DNA of 64,000 bases from Burkholderia ambifaria AMMD (GTDB taxonomy: Bacteria > Pseudomonadota > Gammaproteobacteria > Burkholderiales > Burkholderiaceae): contig NC_008390.1 in assembly GCF_000203915.1 (NCBI RefSeq), positions 186,001 to 250,000 of the forward strand. The letters are read 5' to 3'. Made by a program: the position numbers and the translations under genes. This document shows, piece after piece, positions 26,915-38,330 of this stretch. Numbering within the stretch: the stretch's first letter is position 1; every line of letters starts with the position of its first letter. The notes beneath the pieces were generated by a model, which was not told the origin of the DNA, ran no database searches, and saw only the letters and a program-made list of their open reading frames with translations.

Positions 26915-28114
26915 GTGGCAGACGAGAGCGATCTCGACAGAACCGAAGCCGCCACTCCGAGGCGCCGCGAAAAGGCGCGCGAGGAGGGGCAGGTCGCGCG
27001 TTCGCGCGAGCTGGCTTCGTTCGCGCTGCTCGCGGCCGGGTTCTATGGCGCGTGGCTGCTCGCGGCTCCGTCGGGCGCCCATCTCCAGGCCATGCTGCGC
27101 GGCGCGTTCGCGTTCGATCGCGCCACCGCGTTCGACACGCACCGGATGCTGTCGGCGGCCGGCAGCGCGAGCATCGAAGGGCTCGCCGCGCTGCTGCCGA
27201 TCCTCGCGCTCACCGGCCTTGCCGCGCTGCTCGCGCCGATGGCGCTCGGCGGCTGGCTGATCTCGCAGAAGACCTTCGAGCTGAAGTTCGACCGCCTGAA
27301 CCCGATCTCGGGCCTCGGCCGCATCTTCTCGATCCAGGGGCCGATCCAGCTCGCGATGTCGCTCGCGAAGACGCTGGTCGTCGGCGGGATCGGCGGCATC
27401 GCGATCTGGCGCAGCAAGGACGAGCTGCTCGGTCTCGCGACCCAGCCGCTCGGCTCGGCGGTTGCCGATGCGATGCATCTGGTCGCCGTGTGCTGCGGCA
27501 CGACGGTCGCCGGGATGCTGGTGGTCGCCGCGCTCGACGTGCCTTACCAAATCTGGCAGTACAACAAGAAGTTGCGCATGACGAAGGAAGAAGTGAAGCG
27601 CGAGCATCGCGAGAACGAGGGCGATCCGCACGTGAAGGGCCGCATCCGCCAGCAGCAGCGCGCGATCGCGCGGCGCCGGATGATGGCCGCCGTGCCGAAG
27701 GCCGACGTGGTCGTCACGAACCCGACGCACTTCGCCGTCGCGCTGCAATACACGGACGGCGAGATGCGCGCGCCGAAGGTCGTCGCGAAGGGCGTGAACC
27801 TCGTCGCCGCGCGCATCCGAGAACTCGCGGCCGAGCACAACGTGCCGCTGCTCGAAGCGCCGCCGCTCGCGCGTGCGCTGTATCACAACGTCGAAATCGA
27901 ACGCGAGATTCCCGGCTCGCTGTACTCGGCCGTCGCCGAGGTGCTCGCATGGGTGTACCAGCTGCGGCGCTTCCGCTCGGAAGGCGGCGCGTTCCCGGCC
28001 GCGCCGGTCGATCTCGAGGTGCCGGCCGACCTCGACAAGGGGACGTCGGTATCGGCCGACGACGCGCGTGAAGAAGCCGAGGACACGCTCGGCACGCAAG
28101 GGAACGCAGCATGA
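26915..28114 (+). CDS. flhB: flagellar export switch protein FlhB
   Basis: The 399-residue export-gate protein starts with GTG (MADESDLDRTEAATPRRREK) after TGGAGG. It has four membrane helices in the first 210 residues, then the cytoplasmic domain with the self-cleaving NPTH at residues 269-272, exactly the Salmonella position. Cleavage switches export from hook to filament proteins. The Ala/Asp/Glu-rich tail is variable. It overlaps flhA by 4 bp. Confidence 0.97.
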   Translation: MADESDLDRTEAATPRRREKAREEGQVARSRELASFALLAAGFYGAWLLAAPSGAHLQAMLRGAFAFDRATAFDTHRMLSAAGSASIEGLAALLPILALTGLAALLAPMALGGWLISQKTFELKFDRLNPISGLGRIFSIQGPIQLAMSLAKTLVVGGIGGIAIWRSKDELLGLATQPLGSAVADAMHLVAVCCGTTVAGMLVVAALDVPYQIWQYNKKLRMTKEEVKREHRENEGDPHVKGRIRQQQRAIARRRMMAAVPKADVVVTNPTHFAVALQYTDGEMRAPKVVAKGVNLVAARIRELAAEHNVPLLEAPPLARALYHNVEIEREIPGSLYSAVAEVLAWVYQLRRFRSEGGAFPAAPVDLEVPADLDKGTSVSADDAREEAEDTLGTQGNAA

Positions 28115-30213
28115 GCACCCCGACCACCGGCCTGTTCGCCAAACGCACGAACCCGTTCGCGGGCGCCAACCTGCGCGGGCTCGCGGGCCCCATCCTCATC
28201 TGCATGATCTTGGGGATGATGATCCTGCCGCTGCCACCGCTGCTGCTGGATCTGCTGTTCACCTTCAACATCGCGCTGTCGGTGATGGTGCTGCTCGTCA
28301 GCATGTACACGATGAAGCCGCTCGACTTCGCGGCGTTCCCGAGCGTGCTGCTGTTCTCGACGCTGTTGCGCCTGTCGCTGAACGTCGCGTCGACGCGCGT
28401 CGTGCTGCTCGAGGGCCACACCGGCCCCGACGCGGCCGGCCAGGTGATCGAGGCGTTCGGCCACTTTCTCGTCGGCGGCAACTTCGCGGTCGGCATCGTC
28501 GTGTTCGTGATCCTGATGATCATTAACTTCATGGTGATCACGAAGGGCGCGGGGCGGATCGCCGAAGTGTCCGCGCGCTTCACGCTCGACGCGATGCCCG
28601 GCAAGCAGATGGCAATCGACGCCGACCTGAACGCGGGCCTCATCAACGAAGAGCAGGCCCGCAAGCGCCGCCTGGCCGTGTCGCAGGAAGCCGAGTTCTA
28701 CGGGTCGATGGACGGCGCGTCGAAGTTCGTGCGCGGCGACGCGATCGCGGGCCTCATCATCATGGCGATCAACGTGATCGGCGGGCTGATCGTCGGGATG
28801 GTGCAGCACGACATGAGCTTCGCGGCGGCCGGCACCAACTACACGCTGCTGACGATCGGCGACGGCCTCGTCGCGCAGATCCCGTCGCTCGTGATCTCGA
28901 CGGCGGCCGGCGTGATCGTGTCGCGCGTGGCGACCGACGAGGACATCGGCACGCAGATCACCGGCCAGCTGTTCACGAACCCGCGCGTGCTGAACATCAC
29001 CGGCGCGATCATCGTGCTGATGGGGCTGATCCCGGGCATGCCGCACTTCGCGTTCCTCGCGCTCGGCGCCGGCGCGATCTGGCTGGCCCGCACGCAGAGC
29101 CGCCGCGCGGCGGCCCGCCTTGCCGCCGGTGACGTGACCGAGGTCGCGCCGCCCGCCGCGTTGCCGGGCGACAGCCACGAGGCGACCTGGGACGACGTGC
29201 AGCTGATCGACCCGCTCGGCCTCGAAGTCGGCTACCGGCTGATTCCGCTCGTCGACAAGAACAGCGATGGCGAGCTGCTCAAGCGCATCAAGAGCATCCG
29301 CAAGAAATTCGCGCAGGAAATCGGCTTCCTGCCGCCGGTGATCCATATCCGCGACAACCTCGAACTGCGGCCGAACGCGTACCGGATCGCGCTGAAGGGC
29401 GTGGAGATCGGCGCGGGCGAAGTGTTCCCGGGCCAGTGGCTCGCGATCAACCCGGGCCAGGTGACGGCCGCGCTGCCGGGCGCCGCGACGCAGGACCCGG
29501 CGTTCGGGCTGCCGGCCGTGTGGATCGACGTCGCGATGCGCGAGCAGGCGCAGGTGTACGGCTATACGGTGGTCGATGCGAGCACGGTCGTCGCGACGCA
29601 CCTGAACCATCTGGTCGTCCAGCACGCGGCCGAACTGCTCGGCCGCCAGGAAGTGCAGGCGCTCGTCGAGCGCACCGGCAAGGATGCGCCGTCGCTCGTC
29701 GAGGACCTCGTGCCGAAGACGATCTCGCTCACGACCCTGCAGAAAGTGCTGCAGAACCTGCTCGAGGAAGGCGTGCCGATCCGCGACATGCGCACGATCC
29801 TCGAGGCCGTGTCCGAACACGCCGGCCGCGGCGACGCGTACGAGATCACCGCCGCGGTGCGGCTGTCGCTCGGCCGCGCGATCACGCAGCAGTGGTATCC
29901 GGGCGCGGGCGAGATGCAGGTGATGGGCCTCGATTCGAATCTCGAGCGCGTGCTGTCGCAGGCGCTCTCCACCGGCGCGAACCCGGGCCTCGAGCCCGGC
30001 CTCGCGCACAACCTTCTGACCGGCACGCAACAGGCGATGCTGCGTCAACAGAATCTCGGGCTGCCGCCCGTGCTGCTGGTGCAGCACGCGCTGCGCGCGA
30101 TGCTCGCGCGTTTCCTGCGCCGCAGCCTGCCGCAACTGAAAGTGCTGTCGTACGCCGAAGTGCCGGACACACGCACGATCAAAGTCGTTAACGTCATCGG
30201 GGGTTCCGCTTGA
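28111..30213 (+). CDS. flhA: flagellar export protein FlhA
   Basis: The 700-residue inner-membrane component is the proton-driven export gate. Eight membrane helices occupy residues 20-330, including the FHIPEP-type region LRLSLNVASTRVVLLEGHTG. A cytoplasmic ring domain that docks export chaperones follows. Full length for the family. The start overlaps the flhB stop and the stop overlaps the flhF start, so the three genes are coupled. Confidence 0.98.
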   Translation: MSTPTTGLFAKRTNPFAGANLRGLAGPILICMILGMMILPLPPLLLDLLFTFNIALSVMVLLVSMYTMKPLDFAAFPSVLLFSTLLRLSLNVASTRVVLLEGHTGPDAAGQVIEAFGHFLVGGNFAVGIVVFVILMIINFMVITKGAGRIAEVSARFTLDAMPGKQMAIDADLNAGLINEEQARKRRLAVSQEAEFYGSMDGASKFVRGDAIAGLIIMAINVIGGLIVGMVQHDMSFAAAGTNYTLLTIGDGLVAQIPSLVISTAAGVIVSRVATDEDIGTQITGQLFTNPRVLNITGAIIVLMGLIPGMPHFAFLALGAGAIWLARTQSRRAAARLAAGDVTEVAPPAALPGDSHEATWDDVQLIDPLGLEVGYRLIPLVDKNSDGELLKRIKSIRKKFAQEIGFLPPVIHIRDNLELRPNAYRIALKGVEIGAGEVFPGQWLAINPGQVTAALPGAATQDPAFGLPAVWIDVAMREQAQVYGYTVVDASTVVATHLNHLVVQHAAELLGRQEVQALVERTGKDAPSLVEDLVPKTISLTTLQKVLQNLLEEGVPIRDMRTILEAVSEHAGRGDAYEITAAVRLSLGRAITQQWYPGAGEMQVMGLDSNLERVLSQALSTGANPGLEPGLAHNLLTGTQQAMLRQQNLGLPPVLLVQHALRAMLARFLRRSLPQLKVLSYAEVPDTRTIKVVNVIGGSA

Positions 30214-31976
30214 ACATTCGCAAATTCACTGGCGCGACCAGCCGCGACGCGCTTCGCCTCGTGCGAGAGGCCCTGGGCGCCGACGCCGTCGTGCTGTCGA
30301 ACCGCACGCTCGATGACGGCAGCGTCGAAATCGTCGCACTCGCCGACTCGGACCTCGCCGCGGTCACGCCGCCGGCCGCCGCGCGCCCGCGCACCGTCGC
30401 GTCGCGCACACCGGAATCCGTGCCGGCCGCGGCCGTGCCCGGCATCGTGTCGCGCCCCGGCGCCGCGCTTGCGCGCCCGGCCGTGAATCCGTATGCAGCC
30501 GGCGACGGCGGGCTGCCGGACGTGTTCTCGTCGGTGTTCGGCGCAAGCGCCGAAGCGACGGAACCGGCCGCGCAACCGGCCGCCTTCGATGCGGACTCGC
30601 CCGCAACGGACGCGGCAGCGGCGTCGCCGGCTGCGCCCGCTGGCGGCGCTCAGGCCGCGTCGTCCGAACCCGCGCCGTGGCTCGTCGAGCACGCGAAGCG
30701 CCTGACGCAGCAGCGCGAAGCGCTGATCGCCCGCGCGCAGGCGGCATCGGCCGCGCCGCAGGCACCGGCGCCGGCCCGCATGCAGCAGGACGCGGCAGCC
30801 GCGACGCCGGCCGGCTGGGCGCGCGACATCGTGCGCAACGCCGAACGCCGGATGCCGTCCGCGGCCGCCGCCGTCCGCGCGAGCGAAACGAATGAAACGA
30901 ACACCGCGAAGCCGGCCGAACGCACGCGCCTGTCGGCCGAAGCGGCCGCCGTAGTAGCCGACGCGGTGAAGGCGCGCATCGAGAGCATCGTCAACGACAC
31001 GGTGATGCACGAGCTCGGCGCGATGCGCGGGATGATGGAAGAGCAGTTCGACAGCCTGATGTGGCACGACCGCCAGCGCCGCAGCCCGGTGCACGGCGCG
31101 CTGACCAAGCACCTGTTCTCGGCCGGCTTCTCCGCGCAGCTGGTGCGCATGATGGTCGACAACCTGCCGTCCGGCGACGGCGCGCAGACCTTCGAGCAGG
31201 CCGCCGAATGGGCGCAGTCGGTGCTCGCGGCGAACCTGCCGGTGCTCGAGAACGAAGACGCGCTGATGGAGCGCGGCGGCGTGTTCGCGCTGATGGGGCC
31301 GACCGGTGTCGGCAAGACGACCACCACCGCGAAGCTCGCGGCGCGCTGCGTGATGCGCTTCGGCGCGAGCAAGGTCGCGCTGCTGACCACCGACAGCTAC
31401 CGGATCGGCGGCCATGAGCAGCTGCGCATCTTCGGCAAGATCCTCGGCGTGCCCGTGCACGCGGTGAAGGATGCCGGCGACCTCGAGCTCGCGCTGTCCG
31501 AGCTGCGCAACAAGCACATCGTGCTGATCGACACGATCGGCATGAGCCAGCGCGATCGCGCGCTGTCCGACCAGATCGCGATGCTGCACGGCGCGAACGC
31601 GCCGGTGCAGCGCCTGCTGCTGCTCAACGCGACGAGCCACGGCGACACGCTCAACGAGGTCGTCCAGGCCTACCGCAGCGCGGCCGAATATCCGGATCTC
31701 GCCGGCTGCATCCTGACGAAGCTCGACGAGGCGACCCACCTCGGCGGCGTGCTCGACACCGTGATCCGCTACAAGCTGCCCATTCATTACGTGTCGACCG
31801 GCCAGAAGGTGCCGGAGAACCTGTACGTTGCTTCGACCAAATTCCTGCTGAAAAGCGCGTTCTGTGTGCCGCGCGACGGTTCGCCCTTCGTGCCCGAGGA
31901 CGAGGACATGCCGACGCTGCTTTCCGCACTGACCGCCCGTTCCACCGCCGATCTGCACGAGGTGCGATTTGGATAA
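30210..31976 (+). CDS. flhF: flagellar placement GTPase FlhF
   Basis: The 588-residue SRP-like GTPase sets the polar site of flagellum assembly. A basic N-terminal segment (MNIRKFTGATSRDALRLVRE) is followed by a long Ala/Pro-rich, poorly conserved B region (50-250) and the NG domain with P-loop GPTGVGKTT at 363-371. DSYRIGGHEQLRIFGKIL and DTIGMSQRD are further G motifs. Translation starts at TTG overlapping the flhA stop. Longer than the usual 430-480 because of the linker. Confidence 0.95.
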   Translation: MNIRKFTGATSRDALRLVREALGADAVVLSNRTLDDGSVEIVALADSDLAAVTPPAAARPRTVASRTPESVPAAAVPGIVSRPGAALARPAVNPYAAGDGGLPDVFSSVFGASAEATEPAAQPAAFDADSPATDAAAASPAAPAGGAQAASSEPAPWLVEHAKRLTQQREALIARAQAASAAPQAPAPARMQQDAAAATPAGWARDIVRNAERRMPSAAAAVRASETNETNTAKPAERTRLSAEAAAVVADAVKARIESIVNDTVMHELGAMRGMMEEQFDSLMWHDRQRRSPVHGALTKHLFSAGFSAQLVRMMVDNLPSGDGAQTFEQAAEWAQSVLAANLPVLENEDALMERGGVFALMGPTGVGKTTTTAKLAARCVMRFGASKVALLTTDSYRIGGHEQLRIFGKILGVPVHAVKDAGDLELALSELRNKHIVLIDTIGMSQRDRALSDQIAMLHGANAPVQRLLLLNATSHGDTLNEVVQAYRSAAEYPDLAGCILTKLDEATHLGGVLDTVIRYKLPIHYVSTGQKVPENLYVASTKFLLKSAFCVPRDGSPFVPEDEDMPTLLSALTARSTADLHEVRFG

Positions 31977-32787
31977 ACGGATCATCGACCAGGCAGAAGG
32001 GCTGCGGCGCCTGCTGGCCGGACGCGCGTCGCGCATCGTCGCGGTGACGGGCGGGCCGGCGGGCGTCGGCTGCACGACCACCGTCGTGAACGTCGCGGCG
32101 GCGCTGGCCGCGCTCGGCAAGGACGTGCTCGTCGTCGACGAGCGTGCCGACGTGCATTCGGCCTCGGCGACGCTGGCGGGCGCATGGCTGCGCGACGGCG
32201 AACGCACGCGCGTCGCCGCCGGGTTCAGCCTGTGCGCGGCCACGGGGCTCGCGCGCGACGGCTACAGCGACACGCAGCTGAGCGACTTCATCGACGGTCA
32301 GGCGGACATCGTGCTGGTCGACGCACAGCTCGGCGCGGATGGCGCGTTCTCGGCGCTCGCGCGCGAGGCGCACGACGTGCTGATCGTCACGCGGGTGGCC
32401 GCGCAGGCGATCACCGAGGCGTACGCGTGCATGAAACGGCTGCATTTTGCGCACGCGGTCGCGCAGTTCCGCGTGCTGACCAATCACGTCGGCAGCCACG
32501 CCGACGCCAGGACCGCCTTCGACAACCTCGCGGGCGTCGCGAGCCGCTACCTGACGGTGTCGATCGCCGACGCCGGCTGCGTGAGCGCCGATCCGCTCGC
32601 CGAGCATGCGCGCGACCTGATGCATACGGTGGTCGACGCGTTCCCGTCGTCGGCGGCCGCGCGCGATTACCGGCAGATTGCCGCCGATTTGCTGTACTGG
32701 CCGATGCGCCCGAGCTCGGGTGCGGGGCGTGCCGTGCATGCGGGCGGCAAGCCGTCGTACGAGGCGGGAGCGGCCCACGCCGCGTGA
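31969..32787 (+). CDS. flhG: FlhG/FleN-like flagellar number regulator with altered P-loop
   Basis: The 272-residue MinD/ParA-like protein follows and overlaps flhF. In other bacteria FlhG is a membrane-associated ATPase that limits flagellar number. Here the Walker A is GPAGVGCT (29-36), with Cys35 in place of the invariant Lys, and no KGG signature. The downstream VLVVDERAD and IVLVDAQLGAD segments match the Walker A' and B strands. Nucleotide hydrolysis is therefore doubtful. TTG start with GAGGT upstream. Confidence 0.88.
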   Translation: MDKRIIDQAEGLRRLLAGRASRIVAVTGGPAGVGCTTTVVNVAAALAALGKDVLVVDERADVHSASATLAGAWLRDGERTRVAAGFSLCAATGLARDGYSDTQLSDFIDGQADIVLVDAQLGADGAFSALAREAHDVLIVTRVAAQAITEAYACMKRLHFAHAVAQFRVLTNHVGSHADARTAFDNLAGVASRYLTVSIADAGCVSADPLAEHARDLMHTVVDAFPSSAAARDYRQIAADLLYWPMRPSSGAGRAVHAGGKPSYEAGAAHAA

Positions 32788-32801
32788 GGAAGGAGAGAGC
32801 C

Positions 32802-33536
32802 ATGATGTACAACGCTCAAGGCAAGATGACCCAGGCCGACGTGCTCGCGCAATACGCGCCGCTCGTGCGGCGCCTGGGGCTGCAGCTCGTCGCGAAGATG
32901 CCGGCGAGCGTCGACCTCGACGACCTGATCCAGGCCGGCATGATCGGGCTGATGGACGCGGCCGGCCGCTACAAGGAAGACCAGGGCGCGCAGTTCGAGA
33001 CCTACGCGACGCAGCGTATCCGCGGCGCGATGCTCGACGAGCTGCGCAGCAACGACTGGCTGCCGCGCAGCCTGCGCAAGACCTCGCGCGAGGTCGAGTA
33101 CGCGGTGCACCAGGTCGAGCAGCAGCTCGGCCGCTCGGCGAGCGAGACCGAGATCGCGGAGCACCTGAAGATGCCGCTCGACGAATACCAGGGGATGCTG
33201 CAGGACCTGCACGGCAGCCAGCTCATCTACTACGAGGATTTCGACCGCGCGGCCGACGACGAGCCGTTTCTCGACCGCTATCGCGTCGATCACGCCGATC
33301 CGCTGTCGGCGCTGCTCGACGACCACCTGCGCGAGGCGCTCGTCGACGCGATCGACCGGCTGCCCGAGCGCGAGAAGCTGCTGATGTCGCTGTACTACGA
33401 GCGCGGGCTGAACTTGCGCGAGATCGGCGCGGTGCTCGAGGTGAGCGAGTCGCGCGTGTGCCAGCTGCACAGCCAGGCCGTCGCACGCCTGCGCGCGCGG
33501 TTGCGCGAACAGGCGTGGGTCGGCGCGGAGAATTGA
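32802..33536 (+). CDS. fliA: RNA polymerase sigma-28 factor FliA
   Basis: The 244-residue flagellar sigma factor has region 2 (DLIQAGMIGLMDAAGRYKED, FETYATQRIRGAMLDELRSN), region 3 (REVEYAVHQVEQQLGRSASE) and region 4 (LPEREKLLMSLYYERGLNLREIG). It directs class III transcription, including the promoters seen at fliC and motA. AAGGAGAG ribosome site, 14 bp after flhG. Last gene of the flhB-flhA-flhF-flhG-fliA unit. The anti-sigma gene flgM is not in the window. Confidence 0.98.
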   Translation: MMYNAQGKMTQADVLAQYAPLVRRLGLQLVAKMPASVDLDDLIQAGMIGLMDAAGRYKEDQGAQFETYATQRIRGAMLDELRSNDWLPRSLRKTSREVEYAVHQVEQQLGRSASETEIAEHLKMPLDEYQGMLQDLHGSQLIYYEDFDRAADDEPFLDRYRVDHADPLSALLDDHLREALVDAIDRLPEREKLLMSLYYERGLNLREIGAVLEVSESRVCQLHSQAVARLRARLREQAWVGAEN

Positions 33537-33722
33537 ACGTGCGGACGGCGGGGGCGCGGCGGGTCATTCGCCGGGCAGGTCTTCCATCGAAGGCGGTGCG
33601 CTCGATTGCCGCGCAATCCGCCCGCGCCCATCTCAGTCTCAATAAAAGGGCACGCTTCGGCCTGCGCGTCGCCGCATAGGCCATTCAACGGTCCGACACA
33701 AGAAATTTTCGTCGCGATTTGC

Positions 33723-33728
33723 TACAAT
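33723..33728 (+). promoter_or_regulatory. -10 element of the ahcY operon promoter
   Basis: TACAAT lies about 12 bases before the riboswitch, so the transcript would start almost at the aptamer's first stem. The -35 is not clear. The fliA-to-riboswitch gap (33537-33722) holds no gene. Confidence 0.5.
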
Positions 33729-33737
33729 CCCTCCCGT

Positions 33738-33848
33738 TTTCCGAGGAGCGTTGCGACGGACCTTCTGCGTCCGCCAGGCTCGGAAAGCTTCACCAAGCAG
33801 CCGTGCGGCGAGATTCGCGCCGGCCCCGCTTCCTGAACGGCGCTCACG
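33738..33848 (+). promoter_or_regulatory. SAH riboswitch controlling ahcY
   Basis: The leader contains the conserved aptamer core: CCGAGGAGCG (33741-33750), CCAGGCTCGG (33774-33783) and AACGGCGCTCAC (33836-33847). Stem P1 pairs 33741-33745 with 33779-33783, and the pseudoknot pairs GAGCG (33746-33750) with CGCTC (33841-33845). This class binds S-adenosylhomocysteine and switches on recycling genes when SAH builds up. The ahcY ribosome site follows 26 bases later, allowing control of translation. Confidence 0.93.
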
Positions 33849-33886
33849 TCACCAATTTCTAGAACTTTTTTAGAAAGGAGGGCGTG

Positions 33887-35305
<1,419 letters not shown>

Positions 35306-35460
35306 TGCGCCGCCGCCGTGCCGCGCGCGTCCCGCTTCGGGCGCGCGCGACATCGCGGCATGGTGCCGGATCGCCGGCCGTCGCACCGTGCCCGCGGGCA
35401 CGCGTGGCGGCCGGCGGCGGCCACTGACCGTACAGATCGACAACCGAACCGGAGCCCTCC

Positions 35461-35814
35461 ATGAGCGTCATCCTCACCTGGGTCATCAACGCCCTCGCGC
35501 TGCTGATCATCACGTACCTCGTGCCGTCGATCCACATCAAGAGCTTCGGCACCGCGCTGATCATCGCGGTCGTGCTCGGCCTGATCAACACGGTGATCCG
35601 TCCGGTGCTGATCCTGCTGACGCTGCCCGTCACGATCGTCACGCTCGGGGTGTTCATCCTCGTCGTGAACGCGCTGTGCTTCTGGTTCGCGTCGTCGCTG
35701 CTCAAGGGGTTCGAGGTGTCGGGGTTCTGGTCCGCGTTCTTCGGTTCGATCCTGTACAGCATCGTGTCGTGGCTGCTGTCCGCGCTGATCTTCGGGCAGC
35801 GCGACATCGGCTGA
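35461..35814 (+). CDS. small four-helix membrane protein (phage holin family 4 / YvlD-like)
   Basis: The 117-residue protein is almost wholly hydrophobic with four membrane helices: MSVILTWVINALALLIITYL, then VLGLINTVIRPVLILLTLPV. This matches the DUF360/holin-4 family, which despite the name is chromosomal and widespread. It sits between ahcY and metF, an arrangement conserved in Burkholderia and relatives. No role in the methyl cycle is established. Confidence 0.88.
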   Translation: MSVILTWVINALALLIITYLVPSIHIKSFGTALIIAVVLGLINTVIRPVLILLTLPVTIVTLGVFILVVNALCFWFASSLLKGFEVSGFWSAFFGSILYSIVSWLLSALIFGQRDIG

Positions 35815-35838
35815 CGGCCGGGCCCACTCTTGCGAATC

Positions 35839-36669
35839 ATGAAACCGATCGAACTCTCGTTTGAATTCTTCCCGCCGAAGACGGCGGAAGGCGTCGAGAA
35901 GCTGCGCGCGACGCGTGCGCAACTGCTGCCGCTGAAGCCGAAATTCGTCTCCGTGACGTTCGGCGCAGGCGGCTCGACGCAGCAGGGCACGCTCGATACC
36001 GTGCTCGACATGCAGAAGGACGGCCTCGAAGCCGCGCCGCACCTGTCGTGCATCGGCTCGTCGCGCGCCGACCTGCGCGCGATCCTCGACCAGTACCGCT
36101 CGCACGGCATCCGCCACATCGTCGCGCTGCGCGGCGACCTGCCGTCGGGGATGGGCGCGGTCGGCGAGCTGCGCTATGCGTCGGAGCTCGTCAGCTTCAT
36201 CCGCGCCGAGCATGGCGACTGGTTCCACATCGAAGTCGCCGGCTATCCGGAGTACCACCCGCAAGCGCGTTCGCCGAAAGCCGACCTCGAGAATTTCGCG
36301 CGCAAGGTGAAGGCCGGCGCGAATTCCGCGATCACGCAGTACTTCTTCAACGCCGACGCGTATTTCCGCTTCGTCGACGATGCGCGCAAGCTGGGTGTGG
36401 ACGTGCCGATCGTGCCGGGCATCATGCCGATCACGAACTTCACGCAACTGATGCGCTTCTCGGAAATGTGCGGCGCGGAAGTGCCGCGCTGGGTCGCGCG
36501 CCGGCTCGAGAGCTTCGGCGACGATCGCGACGCGATCCGCGCGTTCGGCGCGGACGTCGTCACGAGCCTGTGCCAGCGCCTCGTCGATGCGGGCGTGCCG
36601 GGGCTGCACTTCTATACGCTGAACACGGCGTCCGCGACGCGGACCATCTGCGAACGGCTCGCGATGTAA
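35839..36669 (+). CDS. metF: 5,10-methylenetetrahydrofolate reductase
   Basis: The 276-residue FAD-linked enzyme makes 5-methyl-THF, the methyl donor for methionine synthesis. MKPIELSFEFFPPKTAEG (with the catalytic Glu), FVSVTFGAGGSTQQGT, RGDLP and GIMPITNF are family motifs. ATG 35839 is the family start; the TTG three codons earlier adds nothing. With ahcY it links SAH recycling to methyl supply, probably under the same riboswitch. Confidence 0.98.
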   Translation: MKPIELSFEFFPPKTAEGVEKLRATRAQLLPLKPKFVSVTFGAGGSTQQGTLDTVLDMQKDGLEAAPHLSCIGSSRADLRAILDQYRSHGIRHIVALRGDLPSGMGAVGELRYASELVSFIRAEHGDWFHIEVAGYPEYHPQARSPKADLENFARKVKAGANSAITQYFFNADAYFRFVDDARKLGVDVPIVPGIMPITNFTQLMRFSEMCGAEVPRWVARRLESFGDDRDAIRAFGADVVTSLCQRLVDAGVPGLHFYTLNTASATRTICERLAM

Positions 36670-36695
36670 GCGCCATCGCGCGGTTGCATGCGATG

Positions 36696-36729
36696 AAACC
36701 CCGCCGGCCAAAACCGGCGGGGTTTTTTT
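36696..36729 (+). terminator. Rho-independent terminator of the ahcY-metF operon
   Basis: A 12-bp perfect stem (36696-36707 with 36714-36725) is followed by a T-run, 26 bp after the metF stop. Confidence 0.93.
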
Positions 36730-36771
36730 CGCCATCGGCCGAGCGCGATGGCGGTGGCAATGGTGCTTGCG

Positions 36772-38250
36772 TCAGCGCTGCGCCTGCATCAACGGCGGGC
36801 GCCGGTCGAACCACGGCCGCGCCTGTTCGAGCTGGCGTGCGAGCTTCAGCAGCAACGCGTCGTCGGTATGGCGCGCGACGAACTGCACGCCGATCGGCAG
36901 CCCGCGCGCATTCCAGTAGAGCGGCACCGACATCGCCGGCTGGCCTGTCAGGTTGAACAGCTCGGTGCAGCCGGCCCATGCGAACGCCTTCTCCGACGTC
37001 TTCGCCAGCATTTCCCGCAGCAGCGGCTTCACCGGCAGCGCGCCGAGCAGCTTCATCTGCGCGGCTTCGAACGGCGTCGGCTGCAGCGCGCCGATCCTGA
37101 CCGGCGGCCCCGCGAGCGTCGCGCACAGGACGACGTCGTAGCGCGACACGAGGCCCGCGACCTGCACGGTGAGCTGGCGCTGCCATTCGAGCACATCCTG
37201 CAACCGCGCGCGGGCGATGCGCCGGCCGATCACGGCCATCGCCCACGTGGCCGGTTCGAATTCGGCGCGCTTCGGCGTGCGGCCGGTGATCGTGCGCGCG
37301 CCGAGCACCATCTCCTCGGCGATCGTCGCCCACAGCGTGAGAAAGGTCTCGGCCGCGCGCGCATAGTCGATGTGCAGCGTCGCCGGTTCGACGTGATGGC
37401 CGAGCGATTCGGCGAGCGCGGCCGCGTCGTCGAGCGCCGCGCGCGTGTCGTCGTCGAGCGCCGGGGCGAGCATCGGGTCGGTGACGAGGCCGATCCGCAG
37501 CGGGCCGGGCGGCGTGTCGAGTTCGCCGAGAAAGGTGCCGGGGGCGCCGGGCGGCAGCGTCTGGCCGGTCGTCACGTCGAGCAGCAGCGCGCTGTCGCGC
37601 ACACTGCGCGACACCGCGTGCTGGACCACCAGCTCGCCGTTCGACGGCAGGTCGACCAGCACCGGGTTGCGGCTCGGCTTCAGCCCGAACAGCCCGCAGC
37701 ATGACGCGGGGATCCGGATCGAGCCGCCGCCGTCGGATGCATGCGCGAGCGGCACGATGCCGGCCGCGACGGCGGCTGCCGCGCCGCCGCTCGAGCCGCC
37801 GGGCGTGTGATCGAGGTTCCACGGATTGCGGCACGCGCCGAACAGCTCGGGCTCGGTGTACGGCATCTGGCCGATTTCCGACGTGTTGGTCTTGCCGAAC
37901 ACGTTGAGCCCCGCCGCGCGGCTGCGCGCGATCAGCGGCGAATCGTCGGCGGGCACGAAGTAGCGGTAGTGCCGGCTGCCCATCGACAGCGGCAGCCCGG
38001 CGACCGCCGCGCCGAGATCCTTCACGAGATACGGGACGCCCGCGAATGGCGCGTCCGTGCCGGCGTCGACGGCCGACTCCGTCCGCTTGCGCGCGGCGTC
38101 GTAGTCCTGCAGCACGATCGCGTTGACCGCGCCGTTCACCGCTTCGGCCTGGCCGATCGCGGCGTCGAGCAGCTCGCGCGGGCTCGCCTTGCGTTCGCGC
38201 ACGAGTGCGGCGAGGCCGATCGCGTCATGCGCCAAATAGTCCGAGTGCAT
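36772..38250 (-). CDS. amidase-signature family hydrolase
   Basis: The 492-residue enzyme hydrolyses an amide bond of unknown substrate. The Ser-cisSer-Lys triad is visible: Lys in [12 protein letters not shown], the cis-Ser in [14 protein letters not shown] and the nucleophile in [12 protein letters not shown]. It resembles the 6-aminohexanoate-dimer hydrolase/AtzF-type group more than GatA. A GTG at 38259 is possible, but ATG 38250 lies 8 bases after GGGGG. Confidence 0.92.
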   Translation of the reverse strand: MHSDYLAHDAIGLAALVRERKASPRELLDAAIGQAEAVNGAVNAIVLQDYDAARKRTESAVDAGTDAPFAGVPYLVKDLGAAVAGLPLSMGSRHYRYFVPADDSPLIARSRAAGLNVFGKTNTSEIGQMPYTEPELFGACRNPWNLDHTPGGSSGGAAAAVAAGIVPLAHASDGGGSIRIPASCCGLFGLKPSRNPVLVDLPSNGELVVQHAVSRSVRDSALLLDVTTGQTLPPGAPGTFLGELDTPPGPLRIGLVTDPMLAPALDDDTRAALDDAAALAESLGHHVEPATLHIDYARAAETFLTLWATIAEEMVLGARTITGRTPKRAEFEPATWAMAVIGRRIARARLQDVLEWQRQLTVQVAGLVSRYDVVLCATLAGPPVRIGALQPTPFEAAQMKLLGALPVKPLLREMLAKTSEKAFAWAGCTELFNLTGQPAMSVPLYWNARGLPIGVQFVARHTDDALLLKLARQLEQARPWFDRRPPLMQAQR

Positions 38251-38297
38251 CGCAGTCACCCCCGTTGCGACCTGTGGCGATGAAAGGAGGATAACGC

Positions 38298-38317
38298 GGG
38301 CCCGGCGTGCCGGGCCC
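38298..38317 (-). terminator. GC hairpin between dienelactone hydrolase and amidase genes
   Basis: A 9-bp perfect GC stem lies 14 bp past the dienelactone hydrolase stop. Without a T-run it is a weak terminator or mRNA 3' end stabiliser. Confidence 0.45.
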
Positions 38318-38330
38318 GGTACCGGCCGCG

